This document shows positions 57,248 to 64,000 of a stretch of 64,000 nucleotides of DNA, in pieces. The translations under genes and the position numbers were made by a program. Every line of letters starts with the position of its first letter. The first letter of the stretch is position 1. The notes below the pieces were generated by a model, which worked only from the letters and a program-made list of their open reading frames with translations, did not search any database and was not told where the DNA came from. Source of the DNA: JANWVO01 sp037446555 (GTDB lineage Bacteria > Acidobacteriota > Terriglobia > Bryobacterales > Bryobacteraceae). The stretch covers positions 5,503-69,502 of the forward strand of contig JBBIIK010000019.1 in NCBI GenBank assembly GCA_037446555.1, in the 5' to 3' direction.

Positions 57248-58903
57248 TTAGGGACCGGCGGCTCTGTAAGAGGCGTCGCTGTACTGCCACGCGCCGTCGA
57301 TGTAGGACCAGAGCCGCACGTAGAGCACCTGCCCGTTGACAGGCAGAGTGCTGAGGGTGACGGAGGTCGCGGTCCCCTGGTCGCCTCCGTAGATGTTGTT
57401 GTTGCCGAGGCTCGTTCCGACGAAGAGCCAGAATTTCTCGACGCGCGCGCCGGGCGACCACTGGAAGGTGACCGTGGCGCCGGGCAGCGTCGAGCCGGGC
57501 GCGGGAGAGATCAGCTCCCCCTTCTGCCCGGCGGGCTGGGAGCCGGTGGCGGTGAAGACGTAGTCGTTGAATTGCCATGCGCCCTGGATGTAGGACCAGA
57601 GGCGGACGTAGATGGTGGAGCCGTCGGAGGGGAGGCCGGAGACCGTGGCGCTCAAGCTGGTTCCCATATCCTGGCTGAAGAGCGTGTTGCCGCCCTGCCA
57701 GCGTCCGACGAAGAGGAAATAGCGGGTGACCGCCTGGCCGGCGTTCCACTGGAAGGTGGCGGTGGTGGCAGGCAAGGTTGATCCTGGCGAAGGCGAAGTG
57801 ATGGCCGCCTTGACGGGTGTGACCGAGCCGGAGGCTTTGAACGTGTAGTCGTTGAACTGCCACGAGCCGTCGATGTAGGACCAGAGGCGGACGTGGATGG
57901 TGGAGCCGTCCGTGGGAAGGCTGGCGACGGTGGCTTCGAGGGACGTGCCCATATCCTGGCTGAAGAGCGAGTTGCCTCCCTGCCACTGGCCGAGGAAGAG
58001 GAAGTAGCGGGCAACGGCAGTGCCCGTGTTCCAGCGGAAGGTCACGGTGGTGCCGGAAAGCGTGGCGCCGGGGGCGGGGTCGGTGATCTGCGCCTTGACA
58101 GGAGCGACGGCGCCGGCGGCCTTGTATTGGTAATCGTTGTAGACCCACTGGTTGTCGATGTAGGACCAGAGGCGGACGTAAAGGGTGCGGCCGTCGGTGG
58201 GAAGCCCCGAGACGGGGGCGGAGGTCAGAAGGCCCTGATCGGCGGAGTAGAGGGTGTTGCCGCCGGGCCAGAGGCCGATCATGAGCCAGAACTGCTGGAC
58301 GCCCTGGCCGGGGGTCCACTGGAAGGTGACGGCGCCGCCCGGGAGGGTGGAGCCGGGCGCGGGAGAGGTGATGTCGCCCTTCTGCGCAGTGCGGGGGCCG
58401 GGGGAGCTGAGGGTGCGGAGGGCGTCTCGAACGGAGAGGGCGGCGTCCATCTGCTGGGCGGGGGTGGAGGCGGCGCGGCCGAGATCGAGGTAAAGGCTGG
58501 CGGTGTCGCCTGCGAAGCAGGAATCGCAAACATCGATGCGGGCGCCGGCGGCGGAGCGCTGGAAGGCGGCAGCGGCACCGCGGGCGGACTTGGTGGAGAG
58601 GGCAAGGGGGGAGTCTGATTCGGAGGCGCGCAGGTAGAGGCGGAGATCGGCGGATTCGTACAATTCGGGAGGGAGGACTTCGAAGCCCTCGAGGGCGGCG
58701 AGTTCGGCGACGAGGGTGCGGAAGGCGGCGGCGTTCTGGTCGAGGGGGAGGATGGCGAGGCGCGTGGCGCGGGGAGCGGGATCCTGAGAGCGCGCGGCGA
58801 GAGTGGAGGACTGGCGCGTGGGGGGGAGGGGCTCCTGAGCCGGGATCGCGAAAGGCAGAAGACCGGGCAGGAGCAGGGACAGGAAGACTGAGCGCAACCG
58901 CAT
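57248..58903 (-). CDS. Exported protein with four tandem 95-residue repeats
   Basis: A 551-residue protein with a signal peptide (MRLRSVFLSLLLPGLLPFAIPA). Residues 45-165 are a domain of unknown kind containing a CDSCF pair. From 178 on there are four nearly identical repeats (starts near 178, 273, 368 and 465), each reading about ITSPAPGSTLPG, VTFQW, FWLFVG, YVRLWSYIDG and W-x-F-N-D-Y. They look like beta-sandwich (fibronectin- or Ig-like) repeats and end at the C terminus without an anchor, so adhesion or carbohydrate binding outside the cell is likely. The DNA also repeats every 285 bp. A rho-independent terminator follows. Confidence 0.75.
   Translation of the reverse strand: MRLRSVFLSLLLPGLLPFAIPAQEPLPPTRQSSTLAARSQDPAPRATRLAILPLDQNAAAFRTLVAELAALEGFEVLPPELYESADLRLYLRASESDSPLALSTKSARGAAAAFQRSAAGARIDVCDSCFAGDTASLYLDLGRAASTPAQQMDAALSVRDALRTLSSPGPRTAQKGDITSPAPGSTLPGGAVTFQWTPGQGVQQFWLMIGLWPGGNTLYSADQGLLTSAPVSGLPTDGRTLYVRLWSYIDNQWVYNDYQYKAAGAVAPVKAQITDPAPGATLSGTTVTFRWNTGTAVARYFLFLGQWQGGNSLFSQDMGTSLEATVASLPTDGSTIHVRLWSYIDGSWQFNDYTFKASGSVTPVKAAITSPSPGSTLPATTATFQWNAGQAVTRYFLFVGRWQGGNTLFSQDMGTSLSATVSGLPSDGSTIYVRLWSYIQGAWQFNDYVFTATGSQPAGQKGELISPAPGSTLPGATVTFQWSPGARVEKFWLFVGTSLGNNNIYGGDQGTATSVTLSTLPVNGQVLYVRLWSYIDGAWQYSDASYRAAGP
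57297..58380 (-). repeat. Tandem coding repeats, 285-bp period
   Basis: Nearly identical DNA such as GATGTAGGACCAGAGGCGGA appears with 285-bp spacing (starting near 57589, 57874 and 58159, a variant near 57299), matching the four protein repeats. The low divergence suggests recent duplication or gene conversion within the gene. Confidence 0.7.
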
Positions 58904-58998
58904 TTGTCTCCATTGTCGCCGCCATTGGAGTGTTTTCGCGCAAAAACTTGGCGGCTATGAGTTCTGGTACTGGCGGGCCGCTTTCGAGGGGATGGCGA

Positions 58999-59847
58999 TC
59001 ATGCGGCCTGTTCTTCCATGTGGTGTGAGGAAGCGGAATCGAGGAACTGGGATTCGTCGAGCAAGCCGACGAGCCCGGCGCCTTTTTGTCGTTGGGCGAG
59101 GCTGCGCACAAGGGTGGAGGAGCTTTCGATGCCACGTTCTTCGAAGGGCTGGATGGAAGAGGGGTCGATGGGCTCGACGGCTTCGACGCGGTCGACGGCG
59201 AGGGCGGCGAGGGTGCCGCAAGTGTTGACGATGATGGCGACGGGGCGGCGGCTGGCATGGATCTCCGCTTCGAATTTGGTGAAGAGTTCGAGGAGGCGGG
59301 CGAGCGTAGTTTCGCGGCAGGAGTCGACGAGGCGGCGGGCTTGATCGTACTTGCCTTCGGCTTTGAGGTTTTCGACGCGGACGGCGATGGCGTGGATGGC
59401 CTTGTGGGGGGCGTCCATTTTCTTGAGCAGGGCGGCGACGGTGAGGTTGTTGGTGTGGAAGTTGTCGTACCACTTGCCGAAGGCGCAGGCATGGGGGTCG
59501 GTGGTGAGGGTGAAGGGGCGGTGTTCTTCCACCGAGCGGTAGAGTTCCTCCATCCATGCCATGTGGTCGGCGGCGCGGGCGGTGATGAGGCCGACGAGTT
59601 CGCCGAGTTCTTCCTCTGCGGCGGGCATGCCGAGGCGGAGGCGGAGGTCGATGCAGGGGATGATCTTGCCGCGCCAGTTCATGACGCCGCGGATGCAGGA
59701 GGCGGCGCGGGGCACGGGGGTGACCTCGGGCTGGATGACGAGTTCGCGGACGATGGAGGAGTGGACGGCGACCGATTCGTGGTGGACCTGGACGACGACC
59801 CAAGGAGTGTGGGCGGAGGCGCGGAGAGATTCGGTTGCTTCCTTCAT
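58999..59847 (-). CDS. CheW-like protein with an inserted CZB (zinc-binding) domain
   Basis: A 282-residue cytoplasmic signalling protein. Residues 13-88 and 198-265 form the two halves of a CheW fold (GVMNWRGKIIPCIDLRLRLG; VNTCGTLAALAVDRVEAV). Between them (88-195) lies a CZB domain with the H-x2-C-x2-G-x-W motif as H119-A-C121-AFG-K-W126 around H95 and H148, the Zn ligands. CZB domains sense zinc or hypochlorous acid. The protein could couple a receptor to CheA under zinc or oxidant control. No other chemotaxis genes are in the window. Confidence 0.88.
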   Translation of the reverse strand: MKEATESLRASAHTPWVVVQVHHESVAVHSSIVRELVIQPEVTPVPRAASCIRGVMNWRGKIIPCIDLRLRLGMPAAEEELGELVGLITARAADHMAWMEELYRSVEEHRPFTLTTDPHACAFGKWYDNFHTNNLTVAALLKKMDAPHKAIHAIAVRVENLKAEGKYDQARRLVDSCRETTLARLLELFTKFEAEIHASRRPVAIIVNTCGTLAALAVDRVEAVEPIDPSSIQPFEERGIESSSTLVRSLAQRQKGAGLVGLLDESQFLDSASSHHMEEQAA

Positions 59848-59858
59848 GGCCTGGCGCG

Positions 59859-59882
59859 CACGCTCCCGCTGGCGGGAGCGTG
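59859..59882. repeat. Strong hairpin upstream of CheW gene
   Basis: CACGCTCCCGC (59859-59869) and GCGGGAGCGTG (59872-59882) form a perfect 11-bp stem with a 2-nt spacer. It lies 11 nt before the CheW ATG on the minus strand. No T-run follows, so it is a leader hairpin or operator rather than a terminator. Confidence 0.6.
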
Positions 59883-59938
59883 TTCGCTGGGCTTATCGGC
59901 AGCGCGCGTGAAGATTTGAGGGCGCGTGGCGGCGGCGG

Positions 59939-60931
59939 TCAGCTGGCCATCTGGGCGCGCTGGCGGTTGAGGAGCGAGTCCTCGAAGGAGTAGTCGATTC
60001 GCTGTTTGGGGTGGTGGCGGAGGTACCAGCGGTAGGTTTCCTTGAGGCCGTCGGCGAAGGGTGTGGGCTTGAAGCGGAGGACGCGCTGGGCCTTGCTGAT
60101 GACCATGGTGACGGGGGGCAGGTCGAAGTACATGCCGAAGTAGAGGCGGGGGCCCATGGGGTGGCCGCCGGCGCGGAGGATGCGTTCGCGGGGGACGCGG
60201 GCGACGGTGGTTTGCTTGCCGCAGGCGGCGAGGAAGGCTTCGAGGAGTTCGGCCTGGGTGAGGGGGCGTGCGTTGGCGATGTTGAAGGCGTGGCCGAGGG
60301 CGGCGGGGGTTTCGACGGCGCGGATCATGGCGCCGACGAGATCCTTGACGTAGACGAACTGCATGAGGCGGCGGCCGTCGCCGGGGAGGATGATGGGGCG
60401 CTTGTCGCGGATGCGGTCCCAGAAGAACTGTTCGCGGTAGATGGGGTTGCCGGGGCCGTAGACGAAGGGGGGCCGGATGGTGGTGATGGGGGTGCCGTGG
60501 CGGTGGAAGAGGCGGAACAGGGCGCGTTCGGACTGGGCCTTGTTGCGGACGTAGGAGTCGGGATGGTTGTCGTCGGCAAGGGCGTCGCCCTCATGGTGGT
60601 TGAGGCCGTCGCCGTAAGCGGCGACGGAGGAGACGAAGACGTAGCGGCCGATGCTGCCGGTAAGGAAGTGGGCGGTTTCGGCAACGGCCTGAGCGGGGGT
60701 GCCGCGTTCCCAATCGTAGGCGAGGTCGAAAACGGCGTCGAAGGAGCAGCCGTTGAGAGCGGCCTTGACCTGGCGGGGGTCGTTGCGGTCGGCCTGGAAG
60801 TTGGCGACGCGCTTGCCGAGGTCGTGATCGAGCTTGCGGTGGAGGATGGCCACCTCGTGGCCGCCGCGCAGGAGGGTCTGCACGAGGTGCCTGCCGATGA
60901 ACTGGGTGCCGCCGATGACGAGTGCTTTCAT
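59939..60931 (-). CDS. NAD-dependent epimerase/dehydratase family protein (extended SDR)
   Basis: A 330-residue protein with GGTQFIGRHLV as the cofactor loop, FVSSVAAYGDG containing the catalytic Ser, and SYVRNK as the Y-x3-K motif. PPFVYGPGNP and QFVYVKDLVGAMI are typical of nucleotide-sugar epimerases and mRNA-binding-like SDRs of plants and bacteria. Its gene lies 38 nt downstream of the inositol-phosphate synthase gene and they are probably one transcription unit. Substrate unknown; a role with sugar or inositol phosphates is possible. Confidence 0.85.
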   Translation of the reverse strand: MKALVIGGTQFIGRHLVQTLLRGGHEVAILHRKLDHDLGKRVANFQADRNDPRQVKAALNGCSFDAVFDLAYDWERGTPAQAVAETAHFLTGSIGRYVFVSSVAAYGDGLNHHEGDALADDNHPDSYVRNKAQSERALFRLFHRHGTPITTIRPPFVYGPGNPIYREQFFWDRIRDKRPIILPGDGRRLMQFVYVKDLVGAMIRAVETPAALGHAFNIANARPLTQAELLEAFLAACGKQTTVARVPRERILRAGGHPMGPRLYFGMYFDLPPVTMVISKAQRVLRFKPTPFADGLKETYRWYLRHHPKQRIDYSFEDSLLNRQRAQMAS

Positions 60932-60969
60932 TGTTCCTTCAAAATCCGCGCTGTGTCAGGCAAGAGAAG

Positions 60970-62289
60970 CTAGTCGTAATATTCGAGGCCGAGGTGGGTG
61001 ATCAAGTCCTCGCCCTGCATCCACCGCAGGGTGTTCTTGAGCTTCATGAGCTGGATGAAGATGTCGTGCTCGGGGTAGACCTCGGGGGCGTGCATGGGCG
61101 CCTTGAAGTAGAAGCTGAGCCATTCCTGGATGCCGCGCATGCCGGCGCGGTGGGCGAGGTCGAGCAAGAGGACGAGGTCGAGCACGATGGGGGCGGCGAG
61201 GATCGAGTCCCGGCAGAGGAAGTCGATCTTGATCTGCATGGGATAGCCGAGCCAGCCGAAGATGTCGATGTTGTCCCAGCCCTCTTTGGCGTCGCCGCGC
61301 GGGGGGTAGTAGTTGATGCGGACGACGTGGTGGATGTTCTTGTAGAGCATCGGGTAGAGGTGGGGCTGGAGGATGGTGTCGAGGACGCTGAGCTTGGTTT
61401 CCTCCTTGGACTTGAAGGAGCCGGGATCGTCGAGCACCTCACCGTCGCGGTTGCCGAGGATGTTGGTGGAGAACCAGCCGTGGACGCCGAGCATGCGCGC
61501 CTTGAGACCGGGCGCGATGAGGGTCTTCATGAACGTCTGGCCGGTTTTGAAGTCCTTGCCGCAAACCGGAAGGTTGCGGTCGCGGGCGAGGTCGAGCAGG
61601 GCGGGGATGTCGTGAGTGAGGTTGGGCGCGCCGTTGGCGAACGGGACGCCGGACATCAATGCGGCGTAGGCGTAGATCTGGGACGGTGCAATGTCGGGGT
61701 CGTTCTTCTTGAGTCCTTCCTCAAACGCCTCGAGGGTCTGGTGGACGGCAGTGGGCTTGTGGAAGACCTCGGTGGAGCCGCACCAGATCATGACCGAGCG
61801 GCTGACGCCGTTCTGCTGCTGGAAATTGCGGATGTCTTCGATGAGGGCGAGGGCCTTGTCGTACTTGGCGCCTTCGGTCTTGATGTGGGTTCCATGGAGG
61901 CGGCGAACGTATTCCTGTTCGAAAACCGCCTTCATGGGGCGGATGGCGGAGAGGGGTTCGCGGACCTGGTCGAGGAGGGAGCGCTCAAGGACCTGGGCCT
62001 TGACGGCGGCGTCGTAGGCGCTGTCCTCGAAGATGTCCCAGCCACCGAATACGAGGTCCCCGAGGCCGGCGAGAGGAACGAAGTCGCGGATGAGGGGGGT
62101 GCGGTTTTCGGTGCGCTTGCCAAGGCGGATGGTGGCGAGCTGGGTGAGGGAGCCGACGGGCTCTCCGAGGCCGCGCTTGATGGCCTCGACGCCGGCCATG
62201 AAGGTGGTGGAGACGGCGCCGATACCGGGGATCAGGACGCCGAGCTTTCCTTCAGCCGGACGGATCTTGACATTGGGTTGGGCGGGCAA
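60970..62289 (-). CDS. ino1: Inositol-3-phosphate synthase
   Basis: A 439-residue enzyme that turns glucose-6-phosphate into inositol-1(3)-phosphate with internal NAD. Blocks: GVLIPGIGAVSTTFMAGV, FVPLAGLGDLVFGGWD, FANGAPNLTHDIPAL and CGKDFKTGQTFMKTL. I place the start at TTG (62289), which has AAAGGAG 8-9 nt upstream and lets the protein begin at LPAQPNVKIRPAEG; an in-frame ATG at 62376 without ribosome site would add 29 residues. Inositol synthesis is typical of actinobacteria and some acidobacteria and archaea, for phospholipids or compatible solutes. Confidence 0.92.
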   Translation of the reverse strand: MPAQPNVKIRPAEGKLGVLIPGIGAVSTTFMAGVEAIKRGLGEPVGSLTQLATIRLGKRTENRTPLIRDFVPLAGLGDLVFGGWDIFEDSAYDAAVKAQVLERSLLDQVREPLSAIRPMKAVFEQEYVRRLHGTHIKTEGAKYDKALALIEDIRNFQQQNGVSRSVMIWCGSTEVFHKPTAVHQTLEAFEEGLKKNDPDIAPSQIYAYAALMSGVPFANGAPNLTHDIPALLDLARDRNLPVCGKDFKTGQTFMKTLIAPGLKARMLGVHGWFSTNILGNRDGEVLDDPGSFKSKEETKLSVLDTILQPHLYPMLYKNIHHVVRINYYPPRGDAKEGWDNIDIFGWLGYPMQIKIDFLCRDSILAAPIVLDLVLLLDLAHRAGMRGIQEWLSFYFKAPMHAPEVYPEHDIFIQLMKLKNTLRWMQGEDLITHLGLEYYD

Positions 62290-62387
62290 AGTCAGAAACT
62301 CCTTTGGAAGGTCGAACTGAAGTGGGCTCGAAAGAAGGCCAAGTTTTATCTTAGCGCACGGGGCGCGGTCCGGCATTTTTCGGCTGC

Positions 62388-62393
62388 TATACT
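62388..62393 (+). promoter_or_regulatory. Candidate extended -10 box of a leaderless transcript (LytTR regulator)
   Basis: TGCTATACT (extended -10, with TATACT at 62388-62393) ends 7 nt before the ATG at 62401. No ribosome site is present. This is the best-looking promoter of this kind in the window. Confidence 0.45.
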
Positions 62394-62400
62394 GTGGCCG

Positions 62401-63159
62401 ATGAGCGGGCGGACGACGGCGACGATCCCGACGGTGGTGGCCGACGACGAGGCGCCGGCGCTGGACGAGCTGCTGTACCTGCTGAAGGGGTTCCCCGAGA
62501 TCGAGGTGGTGGGCACGGCGAGCAACGGGCTGGAGGCGCTGAAACGGATCGAGGAACTGGAGCCGGACCTTGTGTTCATCGACGTGCAGATGCCGGGCCT
62601 GGACGGCCTGAGGCTGATCGAGCGGCTGCACGAGCAGAAGGCACCGGTGCCGGCATTTGTGCTGTGCACGGCGTATGAGCAGTACGCGCTGGAAGCGTTC
62701 CGGATGGAGGCGCTGGACTATCTGCTGAAGCCGGTGGCGCGGGAGCGGCTTGCGCTCACAGTAGAGCGGGTGAAGCGGACGATGCTGGAGCCGGAGCCGG
62801 AGGCGGCGCGGGCGGCGGCGCAACTGAAGCGGCTGCTGATCCGGAGCGGCGGGAAGAATCTTGTGGTGGATTCGGACGACATCATTTATGCGCGGATCGA
62901 GGACGGCGTCATTACGATTGCGGCGACGCACGTAGAGGGGGAAAGCACGTTCAAGACCCTGGAAGAGCTGCAGGCGAGCCTGGACCCAGCAGTGTTCTGG
63001 CGCCCGCACCGGAGTTTTCTGGTGAACATTCACCGGATTCGCGAAGTGATTCCCTGGTTCAAGTCGAGCTATCAGGTGCGGATGGACGACCGGAAGGGGA
63101 CGGTGATCCCGGTGAGCCGGGTGCAGACGAAGCGGCTGCGGGAGCTGTTCCGGCTGTAG
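62401..63159 (+). CDS. LytTR-family response regulator
   Basis: A 252-residue two-domain regulator. The receiver (10-125) has the acidic pair D15-D16, the phospho-acceptor D61 in LVFIDVQMPGLDG, and LDYLLKPV with the conserved Lys. The LytTR DNA-binding domain (about 140-250) has the conserved FWRPHRSFLVNIHRI and RMDDRKGTVIPVSR segments. Such proteins bind direct-repeat sites and control virulence, bacteriocin, cell wall or sugar genes. No sensor kinase is in the window, so it may be an orphan or the kinase lies elsewhere. A longer upstream frame crosses the divergent ino1 and is not real. Confidence 0.92.
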   Translation: MSGRTTATIPTVVADDEAPALDELLYLLKGFPEIEVVGTASNGLEALKRIEELEPDLVFIDVQMPGLDGLRLIERLHEQKAPVPAFVLCTAYEQYALEAFRMEALDYLLKPVARERLALTVERVKRTMLEPEPEAARAAAQLKRLLIRSGGKNLVVDSDDIIYARIEDGVITIAATHVEGESTFKTLEELQASLDPAVFWRPHRSFLVNIHRIREVIPWFKSSYQVRMDDRKGTVIPVSRVQTKRLRELFRL

Positions 63160-63174
63160 GCAGGCGCGCCGGAG

Positions 63175-63762
63175 TCAGACGGCGATGTGGAGCCGCCAGA
63201 GGAGGTAGCCGACCGCCTGGCGGAAGTAGAGCCAGCGTTCGCGCCAGCTACCGCGGGGGGTGTGAGGGCGAGGGGAGCCGAAGACCTGGACACCGGCGTG
63301 CTGGAGAATGTTCTTGGCGCGGTAGATGTGGTAGCCGTCGGAGACGAGGATGGCGGAGCGGAGACCCATGCGGCGCATGACTTCGCCGACGGCGAGGAGG
63401 GTTTCGACGGTGGAGTCGCCCTCGCCTTCCATGACGATGTTTTCGCTGGCGATGCCGCGGCCGACGAGGTAGTCGCGGCCGACCTGGCCTTCGGTGAACT
63501 GGGGATCGCCGCCAGCGCCGCCGGTGGTGAAGACGAGCGGGGCGAGTTTGCGCTGGTAGAGATCGAAGGCGTGGTCGAGGCGCGCTTTGAGGACCGGGGA
63601 GGGCCGTCCGTTGTATTCGGCCGCGCCGAGCACGACAATGATATCTGCCGGCCTGGCCTCGTCCACCTCCGACTGGCGGGCGATGCGGTGGGAGACGGCC
63701 AACAGATAGCAGAGCAGTGCGACGGCCCCGCCAGAGCCGAGGATGGCGAAGGTCCTCCGCAT
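63175..63762 (-). CDS. YdcF-like (DUF218) membrane-anchored protein
   Basis: A 195-residue protein with one N-terminal membrane helix (about 6-25) and a DUF218 domain: IIVVLGAAEYNGRPSPVLKARLDHAFDLY, LVFTTGGAG, IVMEGEGDSTVETL and AILVSDGYHIYRAKNILQ are the conserved blocks. Related proteins (YdcF, SanA, ElyC) affect envelope integrity and may bind SAM or a nucleotide. The ATG at 63762 is followed by a normal hydrophobic anchor; the longer upstream reading frame is not supported. TACAAT ends 12 nt before the ATG. It is divergent from the rRNA methylase gene. Confidence 0.86.
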   Translation of the reverse strand: MRRTFAILGSGGAVALLCYLLAVSHRIARQSEVDEARPADIIVVLGAAEYNGRPSPVLKARLDHAFDLYQRKLAPLVFTTGGAGGDPQFTEGQVGRDYLVGRGIASENIVMEGEGDSTVETLLAVGEVMRRMGLRSAILVSDGYHIYRAKNILQHAGVQVFGSPRPHTPRGSWRERWLYFRQAVGYLLWRLHIAV

Positions 63763-63786
63763 CGTCTGAAGATGATTGTAGCGGGA

Positions 63787-64000
63787 ATGCAGAAGACGGA
63801 AGCCATCACGAGCGCGCAGAACCGGCTGCTCAAAGAGGCGCGGCGGGCGGCGGGGCGCGGGACGCTGACGCGGAGCGGGCTGTGCGTGGCCGAGGGGGCG
63901 CATTTGCTGGAGGAGGCGCTGCGGAGCGGGCTGCGGGTGGAGGCGGTGCTGGCAGCGGAGGATGCAGTCCCGGAGGCGCTGCGGGACGCGCGCCGTCGAA
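63787..64000 (+). CDS. SpoU/TrmH-family RNA methyltransferase, N-terminal part only
   Basis: The first 71 codons run off the right edge. MQKTEAITSAQNRLLKEARR followed by LCVAEGAHLLEEALRSGLRVEAVL is the substrate-binding domain that precedes the SPOUT knot domain in 23S rRNA 2'-O-methyltransferases (RlmB/TrmH-like). The knot domain itself is outside the window. An in-frame ATG at 63772 is an alternative start. It is divergent from the YdcF-like gene. Confidence 0.7.
   Translation, partial: MQKTEAITSAQNRLLKEARRAAGRGTLTRSGLCVAEGAHLLEEALRSGLRVEAVLAAEDAVPEALRDARRR

Noticed and set aside
60922..63159. 745-residue frame on the plus strand through ino1 into the LytTR regulator
   Set aside because: The first two thirds have no family similarity and lie opposite ino1; only the part from 62401 reads as a response regulator.
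1..64000. CRISPR arrays, tRNA, rRNA, prophage or integrase genes
   Set aside because: None seen: gaps are too short for RNA genes and no direct-repeat/spacer pattern or phage protein was found.

Overview
The window is about 64 kb of GC-rich bacterial chromosome, coding almost wall to wall (55 protein genes, no gene-free stretch over 300 bases). No rRNA, tRNA or CRISPR array was seen. Tat-exported Gfo/Idh/MocA oxidoreductases, many secreted glycoside hydrolases (GH2, GH3, GH20-like, GH95), a TonB-dependent receptor, Lnt and inositol-phosphate synthase suggest an aerobic, polysaccharide-using, outer-membrane-bearing Acidobacteriota of the Bryobacter/Solibacter type. That placement is an inference from gene content; there is no marker gene here that fixes it.

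Layout. 1-3.3 kb: sugar genes on the minus strand (partial aldose epimerase, beta-galactosidase). 3.5-9.7 kb: a plus-strand cluster for corrinoid-dependent methyl transfer (monooxygenase-like protein, iron alcohol dehydrogenase, corrinoid protein, homocysteine S-methyltransferase family protein, DUF1638 protein, UroD/MtaA-type methyltransferase, ASKHA/2Fe-2S reductive activator). 9.8-12.7 kb: a probable NO/low-oxygen module (hemerythrin, heme-type radical SAM/SPASM protein, Crp/Fnr regulator, 2x4Fe-4S ferredoxin, cupin) with two identical-plan palindromes GTGAC-N4-GTCAC in front of two of its promoters. 12.7-22.8 kb: AddA-like helicase-nuclease, SPOR protein, Lnt, a GH20-like enzyme, a divergent YchF, MoxR and Pgi. 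22.8-31.4 kb: an S9 peptidase fused to a SUMF1 domain, then a TonB receptor in one run with an ECF-type transporter (S, T, A) and a methyltransferase, then a Kef-type antiporter.

31.4-47.8 kb: a CorA-like protein, SDR, DUF362 protein, PAP2 protein, two tandem Gfo/Idh/MocA genes, an NYN protein, an amidohydrolase, ThiE, FmdE, GH95 and AnmK. 47.84-48.75 kb: a REP-associated (RAYT) transposase gene bracketed by a 48-bp inverted repeat. 48.7-64 kb: GH3 glucosidase, a three-domain LssY_C/hydrolase protein, DNA polymerase I without a working proofreading domain translationally coupled to a DEDD exonuclease, a four-repeat secreted protein, a CheW with an inserted CZB domain, an epimerase, Ino1, a LytTR response regulator, a YdcF protein and the start of a SpoU rRNA methylase.

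The points most worth following up are the complete corrinoid/homocysteine methyl-transfer cassette, the TonB-plus-minimal-ECF operon with a perfect palindrome over its promoter, the polA/exonuclease coupling, and the Crp-type palindrome pair. All assignments were made by reading motifs by eye; no database search was run.
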